From: Segatella baroniae B14 | GTDB taxonomy: Bacteria; Bacteroidota; Bacteroidia; Bacteroidales; Bacteroidaceae | Assembly: GCF_022024235.1 (NCBI RefSeq) | Contig: NZ_CP091800.1 | Location: 734,001-798,000 of the forward strand | Reading direction: 5' to 3' | DNA length: 64,000 nt | Shown: one piece after another, positions 17,373 through 24,880 of the stretch | How positions within the stretch are numbered: the stretch's first letter is position 1 | Layout of the letters: each line of letters begins with the position of its first letter | Translations under genes and position numbers: made by a program | The notes under the pieces: generated by a model | What the model was told of the DNA's origin: nothing | Seen by the model: only the letters and a program-made list of their open reading frames with translations | Databases searched by the model: none

Positions 17373-17780
17373 ATGAAGATTACAAAGATTTGGTTTACTG
17401 CTGATCATATATTCGGCAGAGACGAAGAGGGAAAGGAGTACAGCCAGTCGTTGCTCTGGTACCCTAAGTTGAGGACAGCATCCGATGAAGAACGTAGCCA
17501 ATACACCTTTGGCTATGACGGCATCCATTGGCGGAGTCTCGATGAAGACATCAGTTTTGAGAGCTTTACCTATGAAGATTCAGAGCCTTCAGCCCTTCAG
17601 CGTTTCTTCCTGACCCACAAGGAAATCAACGTGGCAGAATTTGCCCGTTCTATTGGAATGAACGCCACACTACTGCGTAACTATATTAATGGCTTCAAGA
17701 AGCCTTCTGCTGAGAGGGAAAGAGAAATCCTCGCCCATATTCATAAACTAGGTAAGGAGATGATTGCTGCCTGTTTCTAA
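17373..17780 (+). CDS. DUF2442 protein with C-terminal HTH
   Basis: ATG at 17373 (135 residues) is preferred over the in-frame ATG at 17337, which overlaps the DUF4160 gene. Residues 1-55 are DUF2442-like (W-F-T-A-D-H-I-F-G ... S-L-L-W-Y-P-K-L ... W-R-S-L-D-E-D-I). Residues ~75-130 form a helix-turn-helix (V-A-E-F-A-R-S-I-G-M-N-A-T-L-L-R-N-Y-I). The pairing of DUF4160 with DUF2442 and a second HTH gene downstream suggests a small regulatory or toxin-antitoxin unit. Activity is untested. Confidence 0.75.
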   Translation: MKITKIWFTADHIFGRDEEGKEYSQSLLWYPKLRTASDEERSQYTFGYDGIHWRSLDEDISFESFTYEDSEPSALQRFFLTHKEINVAEFARSIGMNATLLRNYINGFKKPSAEREREILAHIHKLGKEMIAACF

Positions 17781-17806
17781 ACTATAGTGTATTCCAGCAA
17801 GAAATT

Positions 17807-18115
17807 ATGAAGGATGTAATTGCACGACTGAAAGAACATCAGTCGCCCACACCTTCCAAATGGAGGGAGAGGGCAGAGTGGAGGATGCAGAACAAGTCGT
17901 GGCTGCGTCATTCCCAGCGTATTGCCGTGAAAATGCTGGAGAAAATGGATGAACTCAGCATGACCCAGAAGCAGTTGGCTGATATGATGGGGTGCAGTCA
18001 GCAATACGTTTCAAAGGTTCTGAAAGGTCAGGAGAATCTTTCTCTCGAAACCATGTCGAAGATAGAAGACTGTCTGCACATTTCTTTTCTCAAAGAAGAA
18101 TTGGAGATGGCATAA
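17807..18115 (+). CDS. XRE-family HTH protein, HigA-like antitoxin
   Basis: The protein has 102 residues with a central Cro/C1 helix-turn-helix: M-T-Q-K-Q-L-A-D-M-M-G-C-S-Q-Q-Y-V-S-K-V-L-K-G at about 51-73. The N-terminal ~40 residues are a charged helix. It follows the DUF2442 gene by 26 nt. HigA-type antitoxins have this size and layout, but no HigB toxin is adjacent. It may regulate its own small operon. Confidence 0.8.
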   Translation: MKDVIARLKEHQSPTPSKWRERAEWRMQNKSWLRHSQRIAVKMLEKMDELSMTQKQLADMMGCSQQYVSKVLKGQENLSLETMSKIEDCLHISFLKEELEMA

Positions 18116-18177
18116 GTAACCATAACCTTAAGGGAAAGGAATATGATTATGAACATTCAGAACCATACAGCCTCGTA

Positions 18178-18486
18178 ATGTTTAACCGAGACGGCATGAG
18201 ACAGCCATCCGTGTCGCCTCATAACATTTACGAGACAATGAGCAGAAGTAGAAAGCGAATGCCAGGCAGCACATGGTGCTGCTGCAAGTCGCAGAAGAAA
18301 GGAAAGCAGGCGAGTAACCGTAAGTTCCGCCGTACGGCGCATGTGTTGTTACATCAGGGAAAGACGCATCTTCTTCCCTTAAAGTCCTTCGAGATAATGA
18401 GTCCTTGGGATTTAGGTGGTGATGGAAAGCATTTCTGTGGCTTCCATCCTGAAGAAGAGTGGTTTGTCAAGCTGATGAGGAAGTAG
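18178..18486 (+). CDS. Small basic conserved protein of unknown function
   Basis: ATG at 18178 gives 102 residues, very basic and Cys-containing in the middle (S-R-K-R-M-P-G-S-T-W-C-C-C-K-S), with a C-terminal W-D-L-G-G-D-G-K-H-F-C-G-F motif. Small proteins with this Arg/Lys-rich start and a Trp/Gly-rich end occur in Bacteroidota accessory regions; I know of no function. A longer in-frame start inside the preceding HTH gene is unlikely because it would overlap that gene out of frame. A strong terminator follows. Confidence 0.5.
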   Translation: MFNRDGMRQPSVSPHNIYETMSRSRKRMPGSTWCCCKSQKKGKQASNRKFRRTAHVLLHQGKTHLLPLKSFEIMSPWDLGGDGKHFCGFHPEEEWFVKLMRK

Positions 18487-18499
18487 TTTATAGAGTTGG

Positions 18500-18549
18500 A
18501 TAACTGTTGTTAACCAGACTATTAGAGAGGCTAACAACAGTTATTTTTT
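18500..18549 (+). terminator. Terminator of the DUF4160/DUF2442/XRE cluster
   Basis: A perfect 13-bp stem (ATAACTGTTGTTA with TAACAACAGTTAT) is followed by TTTTT. Confidence 0.9.
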
Positions 18550-18607
18550 GCAGATTCTTGCAATTGCTGTGAAGCGAGTGAAGTGTGTATTGCCGAATCT
18601 ATATAAC

Positions 18608-18653
18608 TGTACAAAACTACTACACTTCTGTCTAATAGTAGTATGTTTGTACA
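18608..18653. promoter_or_regulatory. Inverted repeat at the 3' edge of the AbiE operon
   Basis: GTACAAAACTACTAC (18609-18623) and GTAGTATGTTTGTAC (18638-18652) form an inverted repeat with a 14-nt centre. The same layout, GTACAAAnnTACTAC, 14 nt, GTAGTAnnTTTGTAC, occurs at 20941-20984 upstream of abiEi. Each arm contains an outward-facing TAnnTTTG box. It is a likely second AbiEi-binding site or a module boundary. Confidence 0.6.
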
Positions 18654-18679
18654 TAATAGTGTTATAAAACTTGATTTAG

Positions 18680-19492
18680 TCAAGGGGTAATTTCAGCCAG
18701 TTCCATGATGTCTAACATCTTGAATAGGACTCCATCAATAGATGAATGCCAGCTTTGATGAAAGTGACCGTAATACCAATGTGTAAGTGTCTCGGGCACT
18801 GCTCTCAATTTGGTATAGATTGCATCCATTGTCTCACGTTCCTTCTGTACGTCATCTAACAGACTGTTGTCATATATTGCCCATTGCAGTAATCCGTCTT
18901 TGTTCTGTAGTTCACAGAAAGATGGAGCACTATGCGTCACTACTGTATCTATCTTATGCCAGTTGGTTATCTCAGATAATAAGTCGTTGTTGAAAACAGG
19001 AGCTTCACCTTGCCAATAATAGTTGGGTGAAAGAAGTTCATTGTCAGAAGAGTTATGGCTGTACCTATATGCCTTTCTTTGATTGTGTTTCCATGCATCT
19101 ATTCTTGGCTGACGGTCAACAGATATTGCTCCACCAACACAGAGTATGGTGTGACCATTGGCTTTGACTACAGAGTAGTCGGGAATACAAGTAAACCTTT
19201 TATGCCGGAATGTCTTTCCGTCAAAGTAAGCTGGATTGTCATGGTTGCCACGGATGAAAAGAAACCAGTTGTTGGATTCATTTACTCGCTTGGTATTGCG
19301 CTTGACAATATTCTCATAGTACCCTTTTCTTTCAAAGCCAAAGCCGCAATCTCCTGCTACAATGACCAGAGTATCTTTCATCTGATATTGCACACAAACT
19401 TTATTCACGAGGAGATTGAAGTCCCCGTGAATGTCGCCACAGATGACAATGCTGTAGCAGTCTGGGAAATCGTATGTATGGTACTTATTCAT
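18680..19492 (-). CDS. Metallophosphoesterase linked to the AbiE module
   Basis: This 270-residue cytoplasmic protein has the calcineurin-like blocks: C-G-D-I-H-G-D (Asp20, His22), V-A-G-D-C-G (Asp48), R-G-N-H-D (Asn83, His84), V-V-T-H-S-A-P and G-H-F-H-Q-S. Its start overlaps the abiEii stop by 8 bp, so translation is probably coupled and the gene is a third member of the toxin-antitoxin operon. It could act on nucleotides or RNA ends altered by the AbiEii nucleotidyltransferase, but that link is inference. It is much shorter than the secreted phosphoesterase at 8.3 kb and is not exported. Confidence 0.8.
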   Translation of the reverse strand: MNKYHTYDFPDCYSIVICGDIHGDFNLLVNKVCVQYQMKDTLVIVAGDCGFGFERKGYYENIVKRNTKRVNESNNWFLFIRGNHDNPAYFDGKTFRHKRFTCIPDYSVVKANGHTILCVGGAISVDRQPRIDAWKHNQRKAYRYSHNSSDNELLSPNYYWQGEAPVFNNDLLSEITNWHKIDTVVTHSAPSFCELQNKDGLLQWAIYDNSLLDDVQKERETMDAIYTKLRAVPETLTHWYYGHFHQSWHSSIDGVLFKMLDIMELAEITP

Positions 19493-20360
19493 GTGCCAGA
19501 ATCTCCCAATAAGGGCGTAAAGTGTCTTGTATGTGTGTCACAACTTCAGAGAATGACATTTCCCCTTTCTTTGTGATTTTACGCAAGAATGCCTGCCATC
19601 GAACTTGCATTTGCTGGTTGTTGGCAAAATCATCGCGGAAAAACATAGTGTCAGCATCATATGAAGTATGCCTGTTCTCAAATGTATGCACAATAGCTTC
19701 TTGTAGTATCTCACTGTCATATTTTTCTTTTGACAGCAGATGATACAGGTCGTAATAGTCTTTCATGCGGCTGCTTTGGTCTGCCAGATCAACCACTGCA
19801 TGGAATTTCTCTGCAATAACTGTTTCAAGCGAGTAAGCCAGAATGTTTACAGCTGGCAGACTTTCAAGCAGAGTAGGATAGTCTAGTTCTATTGGACTTG
19901 GGGTGACAACATCACCAAAGCCGATGTCCATCGTCAATACTTGTGAAATTGTGTCCATTCTAACTGGTATGCTCAGTCGTATACCATGATAATCCTTGAA
20001 CTCTGTGATGTTCTGTGATGTAATATTTTCGATGTCATAGATAACTCCGTCTTCATCGCATGGAACGGAACAAATCTCTTTGAATGCTGCAACGATTGAA
20101 GTTCCTTCATTACTTATATTTTTTCCAAGGAAGTCTATATCCAATGTTGGGCGCGCTGCAAACTTTTCGTATGCATACATCAAAGCACCACCTTTCAGAT
20201 AGAAGTTGTCGCGGTATCTTGTCTGTGACATTCTGTATAGCAGACGTTCCTGAAAGAAACGAGTCAGGATGGTCTGATGGAAGACATCTTCCTTTTTGGA
20301 AATGTTCAATAGTTTGCTGCGGATAGATTTTCCGTAATTTTTTATTGTTTCGTTACTCAT
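19485..20360 (-). CDS. abiEii: AbiEii/AbiGii-family nucleotidyltransferase toxin
   Basis: This 291-residue protein has the DUF1814 nucleotidyltransferase signature: Y-L-K-G-G-A-L (residues 54-60) and R-P-T-L-D-I-D-F-L (70-78) with Asp74 and Asp76 as metal ligands. AbiEii toxins transfer nucleotides (GTP-binding; related enzymes modify tRNA) and stop growth during phage infection. Its start overlaps the antitoxin stop by 4 bp (ATGA) and its stop overlaps the metallophosphoesterase start. The family usually has 280-320 residues, so it is full length. Confidence 0.88.
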   Translation of the reverse strand: MSNETIKNYGKSIRSKLLNISKKEDVFHQTILTRFFQERLLYRMSQTRYRDNFYLKGGALMYAYEKFAARPTLDIDFLGKNISNEGTSIVAAFKEICSVPCDEDGVIYDIENITSQNITEFKDYHGIRLSIPVRMDTISQVLTMDIGFGDVVTPSPIELDYPTLLESLPAVNILAYSLETVIAEKFHAVVDLADQSSRMKDYYDLYHLLSKEKYDSEILQEAIVHTFENRHTSYDADTMFFRDDFANNQQMQVRWQAFLRKITKKGEMSFSEVVTHIQDTLRPYWEILAHE

Positions 20361-20920
20361 AGTTTCACTTGCAGATATTGTTCAAGAATCTTTCCCACTC
20401 TCAATCTTCGGGCATAGTCCATCAACTTGCTTAGGTTTCTGTCTGGACGTTCAAGATAGTTATTGATGATTTCGGAGCAGACATCCATACCTACTTTATT
20501 GCGAAACTTTACCGCATCGCACACACATCGTTCAACATCGTAGAGACGAATATTGAAGCCATCAATTATCATCGATATTACACCAATTTTTAGAAGGTCT
20601 TCCGTATAATGATGAACCTCCATTCTTGGAAAAGAAGGAATAGAGACTTTTCGCCCTCTTTTGATGGCGATATGAAAAGCCTGTGGCATGGAAGTGGTAA
20701 GCTGATGAATGCTCCATGCTGACCAAAGGCATAGAATGCCTTCAGGAACAACGGCATTGATGTCAATCATGTTGCCACTGAGTTGGTCTATATTGGCATA
20801 CACACCACGACGGACCTGGATAAGCTCTCCTTGCTTGGCACTCTTCAGCATCTTATAGTAAGCTGTTCTCCCTTGCTTTTTTACAGAGGCGGAAGAAAGA
20901 TATGTATTCCGTTCTTTCAT
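20357..20920 (-). CDS. abiEi: AbiEi-type antitoxin and transcriptional repressor
   Basis: The ATG at 20920 gives 187 residues. An upstream ATG at 20989 lies before the -7 box (20944-20951) and cannot be used from that promoter. The N-terminus is a winged-helix segment (V-K-K-Q-G-R-T-A-Y-Y-K-M-L, then L-I-Q-V-R-R-G-V-Y-A); the rest has the AbiEi pattern of L-C-L-W-S-A-W-S-I-H and Y-D-V-E-R-C-V-C-D-A-V. In known type IV AbiE systems this protein both neutralises AbiEii and represses its own promoter by binding inverted repeats. A matching inverted repeat overlaps the promoter here. Confidence 0.85.
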   Translation of the reverse strand: MKERNTYLSSASVKKQGRTAYYKMLKSAKQGELIQVRRGVYANIDQLSGNMIDINAVVPEGILCLWSAWSIHQLTTSMPQAFHIAIKRGRKVSIPSFPRMEVHHYTEDLLKIGVISMIIDGFNIRLYDVERCVCDAVKFRNKVGMDVCSEIINNYLERPDRNLSKLMDYARRLRVGKILEQYLQVKL

Positions 20921-20940
20921 ATTCTTATCTTTGAAAATCG

Positions 20941-20984
20941 GTACAAATATACTACAAATATTTTTAATTGTAGTACTTTTGTAC
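20941..20984. promoter_or_regulatory. AbiEi operator and promoter
   Basis: Arms of 17 bp (20941-20957 and 20968-20984) match at 15 of 17 positions; the cores are GTACAAATATACTAC and GTAGTACTTTTGTAC, 14 nt apart. The left arm contains TATATTTG on the minus strand (20944-20951), the abiEi -7 box, so a bound repressor would block it. The right arm holds TACTTTTG facing the other way. Confidence 0.75.
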
Positions 20985-21133
20985 GACAATTTGCTAATTT
21001 AGGTTATTTTTTATGCTTTATACATACTTTTTGCTTTAAAAATCATGTAATCTTAACATTCTATATTGGTTTATGTTACAATGAAAAAGGTCTCTTTTTG
21101 TCTTGTTTATGATTAGATTCACTAAAAATATTA

Positions 21134-21141
21134 TATCTTTG
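21134..21141 (+). promoter_or_regulatory. -7 element of the TSCPD gene
   Basis: TATCTTTG, 91 bp before the ATG. Confidence 0.6.
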
Positions 21142-21231
21142 CAGTCGCAAAAATGAAATATATCTTTTACGACAAAAGATACATAAGATTAAGAGACAAA
21201 AACATTTAAACACAAAAAAGGAACAAGAAAG

Positions 21232-21501
21232 ATGGAACAAGTAACATTTGAAACTTGCGGAACATGCGCAAAGGCTATTCAGTTCGAACTAGACGATGAA
21301 CTCTGTATCCACAATGTACAGTTTATAGGTGGTTGTCCTGGTAATACCGTTGGTGTATCGCGAATGGTAGAGGGCTTAAAAGCCGACGAGGTGATGAAGC
21401 GACTTCGTGGTATTCATTGTGGTGCGAAAGGCACTTCTTGCCCAGACCAACTGGCTCAGGCGATCGAAAAGGCGTTGGCAAAGCATGGTATAGCCTCATG
21501 A
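21232..21501 (+). CDS. TSCPD-domain protein
   Basis: This 89-residue protein spans a single TSCPD domain, named for the T-S-C-P-D motif present here at about residues 69-73. It also has F-I-G-G-C-P-G-N-T near the middle and C-x2-C at the N-terminus. This domain also occurs at the C-terminus of some ribonucleotide reductases; stand-alone members have no proven role. The Cys pattern suggests metal binding. It is a single gene with its own promoter and a large terminator. Confidence 0.85.
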   Translation: MEQVTFETCGTCAKAIQFELDDELCIHNVQFIGGCPGNTVGVSRMVEGLKADEVMKRLRGIHCGAKGTSCPDQLAQAIEKALAKHGIAS

Positions 21502-21558
21502 TTTTACGATAACTGCAAGACTGATTTATAATTTTGAATCAGTTATAGCATCCCCAAT

Positions 21559-21627
21559 AGTGCTGAACAAAATGGTTTTATGATCACGATTTTTCGATGA
21601 AGCCATTCTGTTCAGCACTTATTTTTT
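21559..21627 (+). terminator. Terminator of the TSCPD gene
   Basis: An 11-bp stem, AGTGCTGAACA (21559-21569) with TGTTCAGCACT (21609-21619), is extended inward by AATGG/CCATT and followed by TATTTTTT. Confidence 0.85.
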
Positions 21628-21755
21628 CTAATTCCTGATATTAACCATAAAAACTGCCACCTAGTAACAAACGGCATGAGGTGTTGAGATTAAGCAAAGT
21701 TTTTTTTCTCGCAAACCGACAGAAAACATCGTTTAGTGTTGTAACCCCAAAAAAA

Positions 21756-21787
21756 TTTGGAGCTTAATACTTTTTTTTATATATTTG
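21756..21787 (+). promoter_or_regulatory. Promoter of the AraC-type gene
   Basis: TTTG (21756-21759), a 20-nt spacer and TATATTTG (21780-21787) match the Bacteroidota consensus very well. Apart from this and the terminator, I see nothing in the ~200 bp between 21628 and 21826. Confidence 0.75.
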
Positions 21788-21826
21788 CAATATTAAACAT
21801 ATATTATTTTCAAACGTAATATTAGA

Positions 21827-22624
21827 ATGACTTTATATTATTTTGTATTACTTTCAACTTATAATAATATTAGTGCACGTTATTTGAGTACCATGACGAT
21901 TCATATGAAACCTGCAAAACAACTCATGGGCTGGCAGCATTGGCTCATTATAGGTCTTGTGGCTTGTATACTTTTATTACTGGCCTATATAGGAACCATT
22001 CATGTAAAAAAGCACACACTTCATAAGGATAAACAGAATCATTTTTTTTCATCAGGTTTAAGTGATCCGTATGCATCGAAAGCCGTTTATCCGAATCAAC
22101 AGGATAGAGATGGGCAGGTCACAATTCAGCAGAAACAGGTCGCGGAGCCTAACGATTCTCCTACTGTTATGCCCACTATGAAACAGGAAGAAAAGGAATA
22201 TGACTCTAATGAATTAACTCAAGAACAAATTCTTGAAGCCCGCCAACAGTTGATTTTAAGTCAAGAAGAGAAAGATGCCAAGATATTCAAAATGCTTCAA
22301 GAGCTGATAGAGGGCGAAAAACTGTATCTTAATCCCTCTCTTTCCAGAGCCATGCTATTAAATAAAACGCATATCCAGAAAGCCCAATTCAGTCCGATAA
22401 TCAGGAAATTTACGAATAAGTCATTTCCCCAATATGTAAACGATCTTCGCTTAAAGCATGCGATAGAGATGATGCGTGAACATGAGGACTATACGATAGA
22501 TGCCATCGCCATGGAAAGTGGTATGGGATCGATCCAAACATTCTATCGAATATTCACGGAGCGATATGGTATCGCTCCTAATGAATATCGAAAAATTTTA
22601 AATGCTAAAAAAGAACAGAACTAA
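21827..22624 (+). CDS. Membrane-anchored AraC-type transcriptional regulator
   Basis: This protein has up to 265 residues; Met23 (21893) or Met27 are possible later starts. A membrane helix lies at about residues 37-57, followed by a ~100-residue polar, Gln/Glu-rich linker. The C-terminal ~95 residues form the AraC double helix-turn-helix (F-P-Q-Y-V-N-D-L-R-L-K-H-A-I-E-M-M, then T-I-D-A-I-A-M-E-S-G-M-G-S-I-Q-T-F-Y-R-I-F). It resembles the C-terminal half of a hybrid two-component sensor without its sensor and kinase parts. It may control the two CAZyme genes that follow on the other strand; this is inferred from proximity. Confidence 0.8.
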   Translation: MTLYYFVLLSTYNNISARYLSTMTIHMKPAKQLMGWQHWLIIGLVACILLLLAYIGTIHVKKHTLHKDKQNHFFSSGLSDPYASKAVYPNQQDRDGQVTIQQKQVAEPNDSPTVMPTMKQEEKEYDSNELTQEQILEARQQLILSQEEKDAKIFKMLQELIEGEKLYLNPSLSRAMLLNKTHIQKAQFSPIIRKFTNKSFPQYVNDLRLKHAIEMMREHEDYTIDAIAMESGMGSIQTFYRIFTERYGIAPNEYRKILNAKKEQN

Positions 22625-22636
22625 AATGGAAAAGCT

Positions 22637-24787
22637 TTAAAAATTCTTTTCCATTGTCCATCCTTTTCTTTGTAATAGTAATGGTGAGTTACCAGTAAAC
22701 CATTTCGCTGCTTCCTGGTCGCCCTTCAACTGCCAGTTAAGCCATGCGATAGCAGGAAATCTGAATTCGCCACCATGCGCTTGGCGATAAGTGCCACCAT
22801 GACCTACAGGGTAGTTGATGGCAATCGCCTGAACATGATTGATACGATGGTAATCGTCCATACCATTGTTATAAGCGATATCTTCTTTTCCACCTAACAT
22901 ATATAATATAGGTGCATGTATCTTTTTCAGTTGATCCTTACTTGGCATAGGCATATTAGGAATTGTCAAAGAAGCATCGGTAAACAGTCCACTGTTACAG
23001 ATCAGATAAGCAGAAATGCGAGAATCGGCACCATTGTATAGCGTCTGTAATCCACCGCATGACATCCCCGATGCACAGATTGCCTTCGTATTGATTTTGT
23101 GATACAAAGGACTCTTCTTGTCTTTATTTTGTGCCAAAGCCCAGTCTATCGATTCTATCTGCTGTTGTGCGGTAGACATATCGCCATGATAAACCTCATC
23201 GTTCTTAGGAAGATAGCCGGTTGCAATCACTAAGTACCCCTGTGATGCGATTTCATTCAGAAACTTATAATGTTCCCATGGTGAGTTAGAGCAGGCTCCA
23301 TTTCCCCACACCAACACAGGCAACGGATTATTTTCATTGAAGGCAGACAAGTCTTGTGGCATAAACACGGTATGCGCCTCTAACCCTTTGACTTCGCTCA
23401 TGATAGCCGGATACTTACCGGTACCACCATTTTCTACTATACGCGAATAGGTCACGTGACCTACGGGTTCGTTATCCATTTGCCACCAGTCAAGATTCAT
23501 CAGACTCTTACCTGCCTTGCCTTTGAATACCAAATATAAATCGTGTACACCTTCTACAGCCTTCAGTCGGGTTTCGAACGTGCGATAGGTTTCTTCACTA
23601 CCGGTAGACATGATATTGAGAGTACCCAGCAAGGTTCCTTTTTTGTCGTCGATTCTCACCTCGATCTGTCCACCGAGCACAGCAGCGGCATTCATCTTCA
23701 TGGTATGAGCAGCCTTTCTACCAAAGTCAACCGCCTTGAGCTGGATATATTCGTTGGCATTCACATCGGTAACGACGATATCTTCAACCCCTCTCTTGAT
23801 CGTTTTCAGTCCATATCCCCAAGCCATAGTTTCAGCCTGAACCTTTTGATACGGATTAAAGGTATTAGCAGGTGCGACAACCACATCCTTGAAATAAGGA
23901 GATTCTACGATTGTGCCATCTTCACGATAGTGGAGTGGGAAAGCACCGACAGAGCGACGTTCTTTATGTTCTTTAATACTGATGTTTTTCAGATCATAAT
24001 TTAATCCAAATCCATAGCTCTTACCTCTGAAGTCGATGATACCAGGATGGTTACCACGGGTACGATCAGTAGGAGCCATAACGTAACCCTTGAATTTCCA
24101 AGGACCGAGAGCGTTATCACTCATCGCATAACCGATACCTTCAGGACAGCAGGTAGAGGCGTAAGCCAGATAATAATGGCCATCGCGCTTATAAAACCAA
24201 GGACCTTCCTGATAATGTTCCGGCACATCGTGTAGTTTCATCACGTCACTCTTGCAGCTGATCATGTCTTCATTCAGCAAGACACAGTATACATTAGGAT
24301 TACCCCAGTACATATAAGCCTGTCCATCATCATCGATAAACACCGATGGGTCGATATCATTCCAGTGCTCTTTCTGCCATACCAGCGGTTTGCCGATAGG
24401 GTCTTTAAATGGACCATAAGGACTGTCGCTGACGAGTACACCGATACCATGACCGTGTATCGGACAGTACATATACCACTTACCGTTACGTTCAACGACA
24501 CATTCCGCCCAAGCGCCATTCTCCTTATCATTCCAGGCAAAATCTTTCAGCGATGCCACCGCACCATGATCCTGCCAGTTTACCATATCGGTAGAAGTAT
24601 AAAGCAGCCAGTCGTACATTTTAAATCCTTCAGCATCATCCTCATCGTGCGTGGTATACAGATAGATGGTATCGCCATGCACATAAGGAGCAGGGTCTGC
24701 CGTATATTTAGTTTGGATGATAGGATTCTGAGCCTGTACACTCAGTACACTGCCAGCAAGCAGTGGGAAAATAAGCATTCTCTTCAT
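22637..24787 (-). CDS. GH43-CBM6-esterase fusion enzyme
   Basis: This 716-residue secreted enzyme (signal peptide 1-20) has three parts. Residues ~22-300 are a GH43-type five-bladed propeller with Asp31 (A-D-P-A-P), Asp146 (D-I-D-P-S) and Glu194 (Q-E-G-P-W) as base, modulator and acid. Residues ~312-436 are a CBM6-like jelly roll (V-Q-A-E-T-M ... L-D-W-W). Residues ~445-716 are an alpha/beta-hydrolase with Ser576 (G-M-S-C-G), Asp636 and His663. Such a protein could remove arabinose or xylose side chains and cleave acetyl or feruloyl esters in one molecule. Its substrate is probably arabinoxylan or pectin side chains. A -7 box is at 24830-24837. Confidence 0.85.
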   Translation of the reverse strand: MKRMLIFPLLAGSVLSVQAQNPIIQTKYTADPAPYVHGDTIYLYTTHDEDDAEGFKMYDWLLYTSTDMVNWQDHGAVASLKDFAWNDKENGAWAECVVERNGKWYMYCPIHGHGIGVLVSDSPYGPFKDPIGKPLVWQKEHWNDIDPSVFIDDDGQAYMYWGNPNVYCVLLNEDMISCKSDVMKLHDVPEHYQEGPWFYKRDGHYYLAYASTCCPEGIGYAMSDNALGPWKFKGYVMAPTDRTRGNHPGIIDFRGKSYGFGLNYDLKNISIKEHKERRSVGAFPLHYREDGTIVESPYFKDVVVAPANTFNPYQKVQAETMAWGYGLKTIKRGVEDIVVTDVNANEYIQLKAVDFGRKAAHTMKMNAAAVLGGQIEVRIDDKKGTLLGTLNIMSTGSEETYRTFETRLKAVEGVHDLYLVFKGKAGKSLMNLDWWQMDNEPVGHVTYSRIVENGGTGKYPAIMSEVKGLEAHTVFMPQDLSAFNENNPLPVLVWGNGACSNSPWEHYKFLNEIASQGYLVIATGYLPKNDEVYHGDMSTAQQQIESIDWALAQNKDKKSPLYHKINTKAICASGMSCGGLQTLYNGADSRISAYLICNSGLFTDASLTIPNMPMPSKDQLKKIHAPILYMLGGKEDIAYNNGMDDYHRINHVQAIAINYPVGHGGTYRQAHGGEFRFPAIAWLNWQLKGDQEAAKWFTGNSPLLLQRKGWTMEKNF

Positions 24788-24829
24788 TTTAATAGGTATA
24801 TTAGATAATATGGTTTAGTTATTCTTGGG

Positions 24830-24837
24830 CAAAGATA
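24830..24837 (-). promoter_or_regulatory. -7 element of the GH43-esterase gene
   Basis: TATCTTTG on the minus strand, 43 bp upstream of the ATG. Confidence 0.6.
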
Positions 24838-24880
24838 CGATATATGAGAGAAACTTATTTTGTCGTAAATACCATTTTTT

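Noticed and set aside
17992..18177. Upstream extension of the small basic protein
   Set aside because: It would overlap the XRE gene out of frame. The residues look like a shifted reading of that gene.
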